In this document: positions 12,838-15,558 of the stretch, one piece after another
Layout: each line of letters begins with the position of its first letter
Position numbering within the stretch: position 1 is the stretch's first letter
Assembly (NCBI GenBank): GCA_900317015.1
Contig: ONFH01000009.1
Location: 1-15,558 of the forward strand
DNA: 15,558 nucleotides
Direction of reading: 5' to 3'
Origin: an uncultured Erysipelotrichaceae bacterium
GTDB taxonomy: Bacteria > Bacillota_I > Bacilli_A > Erysipelotrichales > Coprobacillaceae
Translations under genes and position numbers: made by a program
Notes under the pieces: generated by a model
The model's input: the letters and a program-made list of their open reading frames with translations, nothing else
Told to the model about the DNA's origin: nothing
The model's database searches: none

Positions 12838-13776
12838 ATGATTCAACAGGAAACTTATAATCAGGAGATCAAAGCATTGATGATGCGTGTCTTTGAAGAA
12901 CAAGTCGATTATACTCAGGAAGGCTACCAGACCTTTTCACAAGTCCTTGATGATGAGGACTATATGAAGCATTATCTCTTCTATACCAAAAGAGAGGATC
13001 AATTACTTGGTGTCATCGGTCTTTTAGATGATGTCATTGAATTCTTCTTTGTGGATAGTGCTCATGAAAGACAAGGCATTGGCCGAGAACTTTTTAACTA
13101 TCTATTAACACAGACAGATGAACATCTGATCGTTCATGCTTCACCGAATGCTTATGGTTTCTATCATGCCTTAGGCTTTGAAGATCGTGATGAAGAAGTG
13201 ACGATCGATGGTCTGACGACCAAAGAAATGATGTACTTAAGACGCTGCTCATATGTACCAATGAATGATCCCCTTTATATTCATTACCATGATGAAGAAT
13301 GGTGCGTTCCTTCTCATGATGAACACTATTTATATGAAATGCTGATGCTAGAATGTTTTCAAGCGGGATTATCATGGCGTACGATCTTATCTAAACGAGA
13401 AAACTTTAGAAAAGCTTATGAGGGCTTTGATCCTCATAAGGTCGCTTGTTTTGATGAAGAGAAGATCAATGCAATGATGCAGGATGCAGGCATCATTCGC
13501 CATCGCCGGAAGATCGAAGGCAGTATTATTAATACGCGGATCTTCCTTGCAATTGAAGAAGAGTGGGGCAGTTTTGATCATTACATCTGGTCCTTTACAA
13601 ATGGTGAGATCGTCTATGAATATGACAAAACCAGAAGTGAGCTGTCAGATCGTGTTTCAAAAGATCTCAAGAAACGGGGCATGAAGTTTGTTGGCAGTGT
13701 TACGATCTATTCTTACTTACAGGCTATTGGTGTGATCAATAGTCATGAACCTATCTGTTATAAATACAAAAAATAG
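12838..13776 (+). CDS. GNAT acetyltransferase fused to DNA glycosylase Tag
   Basis: ATG 12838 follows AAGGAG by five bases. The 312-residue protein has two domains. Residues 1-132 are a GNAT acetyltransferase with the acetyl-CoA loop ERQGIGR (77-83) and the C-terminal NAYGFYHALGF. Residues 133-312 are 3-methyladenine DNA glycosylase I: RRCSYV (Cys137), YHDEEWCVPSHD (His151), ECFQAGLSWRTILSKR (Glu172 at the catalytic-site position), RHRRKIEGSI, SKDLKKRGMKFVG and HEPIC (His303, Cys307). The Cys-His-His-Cys zinc set of Tag is complete. Tag normally starts at the residues before Cys137, so the GNAT domain is a true N-terminal addition in frame with no stop between. Tag excises 3-methyladenine from alkylated DNA; the acetylated target is unknown. 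It is the last gene of the operon. Confidence 0.9.
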   Translation: MIQQETYNQEIKALMMRVFEEQVDYTQEGYQTFSQVLDDEDYMKHYLFYTKREDQLLGVIGLLDDVIEFFFVDSAHERQGIGRELFNYLLTQTDEHLIVHASPNAYGFYHALGFEDRDEEVTIDGLTTKEMMYLRRCSYVPMNDPLYIHYHDEEWCVPSHDEHYLYEMLMLECFQAGLSWRTILSKRENFRKAYEGFDPHKVACFDEEKINAMMQDAGIIRHRRKIEGSIINTRIFLAIEEEWGSFDHYIWSFTNGEIVYEYDKTRSELSDRVSKDLKKRGMKFVGSVTIYSYLQAIGVINSHEPICYKYKK

Positions 13777-13796
13777 TCCCGCGGGACTATTTTTTC
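13771..13796. terminator. Perfect palindromic terminator, both strands
   Basis: AAATAGTCCC (13771-13780), GC, GGGACTATTT (13783-13792) form a perfect stem with T tracts on both strands. It contains the TAG stop codons of both converging genes: 13774-13776 on the plus strand and 13789-13787 on the minus strand. Confidence 0.92.
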
Positions 13797-14365
13797 ATAC
13801 GGATGGACGTAATGACTGGCTGATTTTCACTTGCCACTGTTCCATTACTATCTTCAACTTGTACATTATTAGCAATCTTATCCACAACATACATACCACT
13901 TGTGACCTTGCCAAAGGCGGCATACTGACCATCTAACTGGGTATTTGTCTGATGCATGATAAAGAACTGTGAAGAAGCAGAGTTATAATCCTGTGAACGA
14001 GCCATGGAAATAACGCCACGTTCATGAGAAATGGTATTTGTCTTTACGCCATTGGCAGAGAACTCTCCCTTGATCGTCTTAGAAGACCCACCAGTGCCAT
14101 CACCATTAGGGTCACCGCCCTGGATCATAAAGCCTTTGATGATACGATGGAATGTTAATCCATCATAGAACTTTTCATTCACGAGCTTCTTAAAATTCTT
14201 TACTGTGATCGGTGCCTGTTTTGGATATAACTTAACGGTAATCTTCCCATAATTTTTGACAGTAATCACACAAGTATTCGAACTTGTAGAGGTACTATTA
14301 GATTTTGAAGAAGAACATCCTGTGACAAGCAAACAGACAAGCAGGACACTTAATAATTTTTTCAT
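13787..14365 (-). CDS. Cyclophilin-type peptidyl-prolyl isomerase lipoprotein
   Basis: The start is ATG 14365, preceded on the minus strand by GAGGTGAAATC; the longer frame adds 26 residues that do not resemble a signal peptide. The 192-residue product begins MKKLLSVLLVCLLVTGC, a signal peptide with lipobox LVTGC and lipidated Cys17, then a Ser/Thr linker (to about residue 31). Residues 31-192 are a cyclophilin: FHRIIKGFMIQGGDPNGDGTGG (72-93, catalytic Arg74), GVISMAR, SSQFFIMH and LDGQYAAFGKV. It would catalyse proline cis-trans isomerisation of exported proteins at the outer face of the membrane, as PrsA-like folding helpers do. It has no operon partner and is divergent from the LytTR regulator. 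Confidence 0.9.
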   Translation of the reverse strand: MKKLLSVLLVCLLVTGCSSSKSNSTSTSSNTCVITVKNYGKITVKLYPKQAPITVKNFKKLVNEKFYDGLTFHRIIKGFMIQGGDPNGDGTGGSSKTIKGEFSANGVKTNTISHERGVISMARSQDYNSASSQFFIMHQTNTQLDGQYAAFGKVTSGMYVVDKIANNVQVEDSNGTVASENQPVITSIRMKK

Positions 14366-14498
14366 GATTTCACCTCGTGAATCATTATGACATCTTTTCC
14401 ACGTGATGAAAATAGAATTCATGATATAAATATTTTGGGACAACAGGAGTTTATTCTGTTTTATGAAGCGTTATCATCTGTAAATATCCAAATAAAAT

Positions 14499-14530
14499 GA
14501 CCAATTTTGTAGATATCAAGACCAATTTTG
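14499..14530 (+). promoter_or_regulatory. Direct repeat, likely LytTR binding site
   Basis: GACCAATTTTG occurs at 14499-14509 and 14520-14530, a period of 21 bp, two helical turns. LytTR-family regulators bind paired direct repeats of about 9 bp spaced one or two turns apart just upstream of -35. The second copy ends 8 bases before the -35 of the LytTR gene, so autoactivation is likely. Confidence 0.7.
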
Positions 14531-14538
14531 CGACTTAT

Positions 14539-14566
14539 TTGCCTTTAATCTAAATTTTTTTATAAT
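14539..14566 (+). promoter_or_regulatory. Promoter for the LytTR regulator
   Basis: TTGCCT (14539-14544, two mismatches), a 16-base spacer and a perfect TATAAT (14561-14566). The poor -35 and the adjacent direct repeat fit a promoter that needs an activator. Confidence 0.7.
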
Positions 14567-14626
14567 GTAATGGAAAGAATATATTTTTTCTCTCAGCTTT
14601 AATTTAATAAGAAACGGAGAATGCCT

Positions 14627-15331
14627 ATGAAAATTGTAATATGTGATGATGAAATTGACTATTGCAAAAAGGTACAGACGATCGTTCAGCGATATCTAAA
14701 ATCTCGTAATGTTTCTGCCGATGTCTCATATTGTAAAAATAGTAAAGAGCTGTTTGAGGAAAAAGATATGGATGTTGTTTTCATGGATATTAAGCTAGAC
14801 CATGAAAATGGTATTGACGTTGCAAAGATCGTCAATCAGAAATTCCCAAGGGCAAAGGTCGTTTACTTGACCAATCATCTTCATTTCGCTACAGATGTTT
14901 ATTCCACTCACCATTCTTATTTCGTCCTCAAAGACGAATTTGAATCTCACTTAGACCAAATTTATGAAAAACTGAAAAAAGAAATGAATGAATGTCCTAA
15001 AAAAATTATCTTTTCCAACAAAGGAGAGGAGTATCTCTCTCTAGATCCACACGAAGTGACTTACATCGAAAGAAAGAATCGAATTACATATATCCATACT
15101 AAGAATGGAGTATTTGAGACACAGGAGAAAATCACAGAAATAAGCGATCGTTTACCAAAAACTTATTTTTTGCGTTGTCATAACAGTTACATTGTTTACA
15201 TACCAATGATTAAAGAACTATTGAAGAATGAAATTATTTTAGATAACCATCAGATCGTTCCGGTCAGCCGAAACTATCGTAAGAGAACAAAAGATGCCTT
15301 TATCAATTGGGCTGAAATGCAAAACAAGTAG
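14627..15331 (+). CDS. LytTR-family response regulator
   Basis: I prefer ATG 14627 (MKIVICDDE) over ATG 14621, because GGAG lies 7-8 bases before the former but only about 2 before the latter. The 234-residue protein has a receiver domain (1-120) with the acidic pocket Asp7, Asp8 and Glu9, phosphoacceptor Asp54 in VVFMDIKLD, Thr82 and Lys102; and a LytTR DNA-binding domain (about 127-230) with YLSLDPHEVTYIERKNRITYIHT, then FLRCHNSYIV and VPVSRNYRKR. This is the architecture of AgrA, ComE and VirR, which usually control quorum sensing, surface proteins or virulence with a membrane histidine kinase. No kinase or peptide gene is present on either side, so it is an orphan within this window. The direct repeat next to its promoter indicates autoregulation. 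Confidence 0.92.
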   Translation: MKIVICDDEIDYCKKVQTIVQRYLKSRNVSADVSYCKNSKELFEEKDMDVVFMDIKLDHENGIDVAKIVNQKFPRAKVVYLTNHLHFATDVYSTHHSYFVLKDEFESHLDQIYEKLKKEMNECPKKIIFSNKGEEYLSLDPHEVTYIERKNRITYIHTKNGVFETQEKITEISDRLPKTYFLRCHNSYIVYIPMIKELLKNEIILDNHQIVPVSRNYRKRTKDAFINWAEMQNK

Positions 15332-15335
15332 TCGC

Positions 15336-15367
15336 ACGAGGAGTTGAACACTCCTCGTATTTTTTTT
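15336..15367 (+). terminator. Intrinsic terminator of the LytTR gene
   Basis: ACGAGGAGT (15336-15344) and ACTCCTCGT (15350-15358) form a perfect 9-bp stem with a 5-base loop, followed by A and eight T. It starts four bases after the stop codon. Confidence 0.95.
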
Positions 15368-15394
15368 ACAATAAGGACATGATGGAGGAATCTT

Positions 15395-15558
15395 ATGCAT
15401 ACGACAAAAGATAAGCTGACATTAGCCGTTGAAGTTGGCTCTTTAATGTTAACAAGTGGAGCAGAAGTCTATCGTGTCTCAGAAACCATTAAGCATATTT
15501 GTCATGGCCTTGGACTCGATGACTTTGATGTTTATGTTTTAACAAATGGCATCTTTGC
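15395..15558 (+). CDS. ThrE-like threonine/serine exporter, 3' end missing
   Basis: ATG 15395 follows GGAGGAATCTT. The 54 complete residues in the window, MHTTKDKLTLAVEVGSLM... with LTSGAEVYRVSETIKHICHGLGL and YVLTNGIF, match the N-terminal domain of the ThrE/DUF1212 family (G-x-x-L-x-x-G-A-E-x-Y-R-V). In this family the N-terminal half of the split exporter (ThrE 1) is about 250 residues and is usually followed by a small DUF3815 partner, so both would lie to the right of the window. The role is export of threonine, serine or related small substrates. The gene has a terminator before it and so has its own promoter or depends on readthrough. Confidence 0.82.
   Translation, partial: MHTTKDKLTLAVEVGSLMLTSGAEVYRVSETIKHICHGLGLDDFDVYVLTNGIF

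Noticed and set aside
13094..13375. A 93-codon minus-strand frame rich in His and Ser
   Set aside because: It is antisense to the GNAT-Tag gene; the His/Ser richness is the mirror of Asp/Glu and GATC-rich codons on the coding strand.
1..15558. CRISPR array, tRNA, rRNA, insertion sequence or prophage
   Set aside because: I found no regularly spaced repeats, cloverleaf-like sequences, transposase or integrase motifs, or phage structural genes on either strand.

Overview
The window is about 15.6 kb of low-GC, gene-dense DNA from a Firmicute. The signs are strong Shine-Dalgarno sites of the AAGGAGG type, short intergenic gaps, hairpin-plus-T terminators, and typical Firmicute families: DUF815 ATPase, DUF3784 protein, XRE-AbrB fusion, MntP and a ThrE-type exporter. 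The overall look fits gut Erysipelotrichia (Catenibacterium, Kandleria or Coprobacillus type), but that placement is an inference and no rRNA or marker gene proves it. I see no insertion sequence, CRISPR array, tRNA or rRNA. It reads as chromosomal backbone with a few decayed or accessory pieces.

Layout. 1-1445: the 3' part of an unrecognised gene, an AT-rich gap ending in what looks like the tail of a dead LPXTG-anchored surface protein, and a small minus-strand gene. 1563-2458: a PHP-family phosphoesterase split into two frames exactly at a canonical slippery heptamer, A AAA AAC, followed directly by a stop codon. 2564-4414: a compact operon with a possible 13-codon leader peptide, an ABC ATPase, its ABC-2 permease and an XRE-AbrB fusion regulator. 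4506-5248: a strong promoter, an attenuator-like leader and the manganese exporter mntP. 5319-6687: a DUF815 AAA+ ATPase. 6690-7056: a pyrimidine-rich then AT-rich gap with DnaA-box-like repeats and a 25-bp palindrome overlapping the promoter of a TetR regulator, which is followed by a DUF3784 membrane protein. 7995-10054: two minus-strand genes of unknown function.

10221-13776: a tightly overlapping four-gene operon encoding a divergent G3E (CobW-like) P-loop protein that has lost the CxCC metal motif, a DEDDh exonuclease with extra N- and C-terminal regions, an XRE regulator with an unassigned C-terminal half, and a GNAT acetyltransferase fused to 3-methyladenine DNA glycosylase I (Tag). 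The exonuclease, glycosylase and acetyltransferase together suggest nucleic-acid damage repair or stress under local control. This is the most unusual gene set in the window.

13787-15558: a minus-strand cyclophilin lipoprotein, a LytTR response regulator preceded by a 21-bp-period direct repeat next to its own promoter (a likely autoregulatory site, with no histidine kinase in view), and the start of a ThrE-like exporter.

Several starts were moved from the longest open frame to an internal ATG or GTG with a better Shine-Dalgarno site; each case is explained in its entry.
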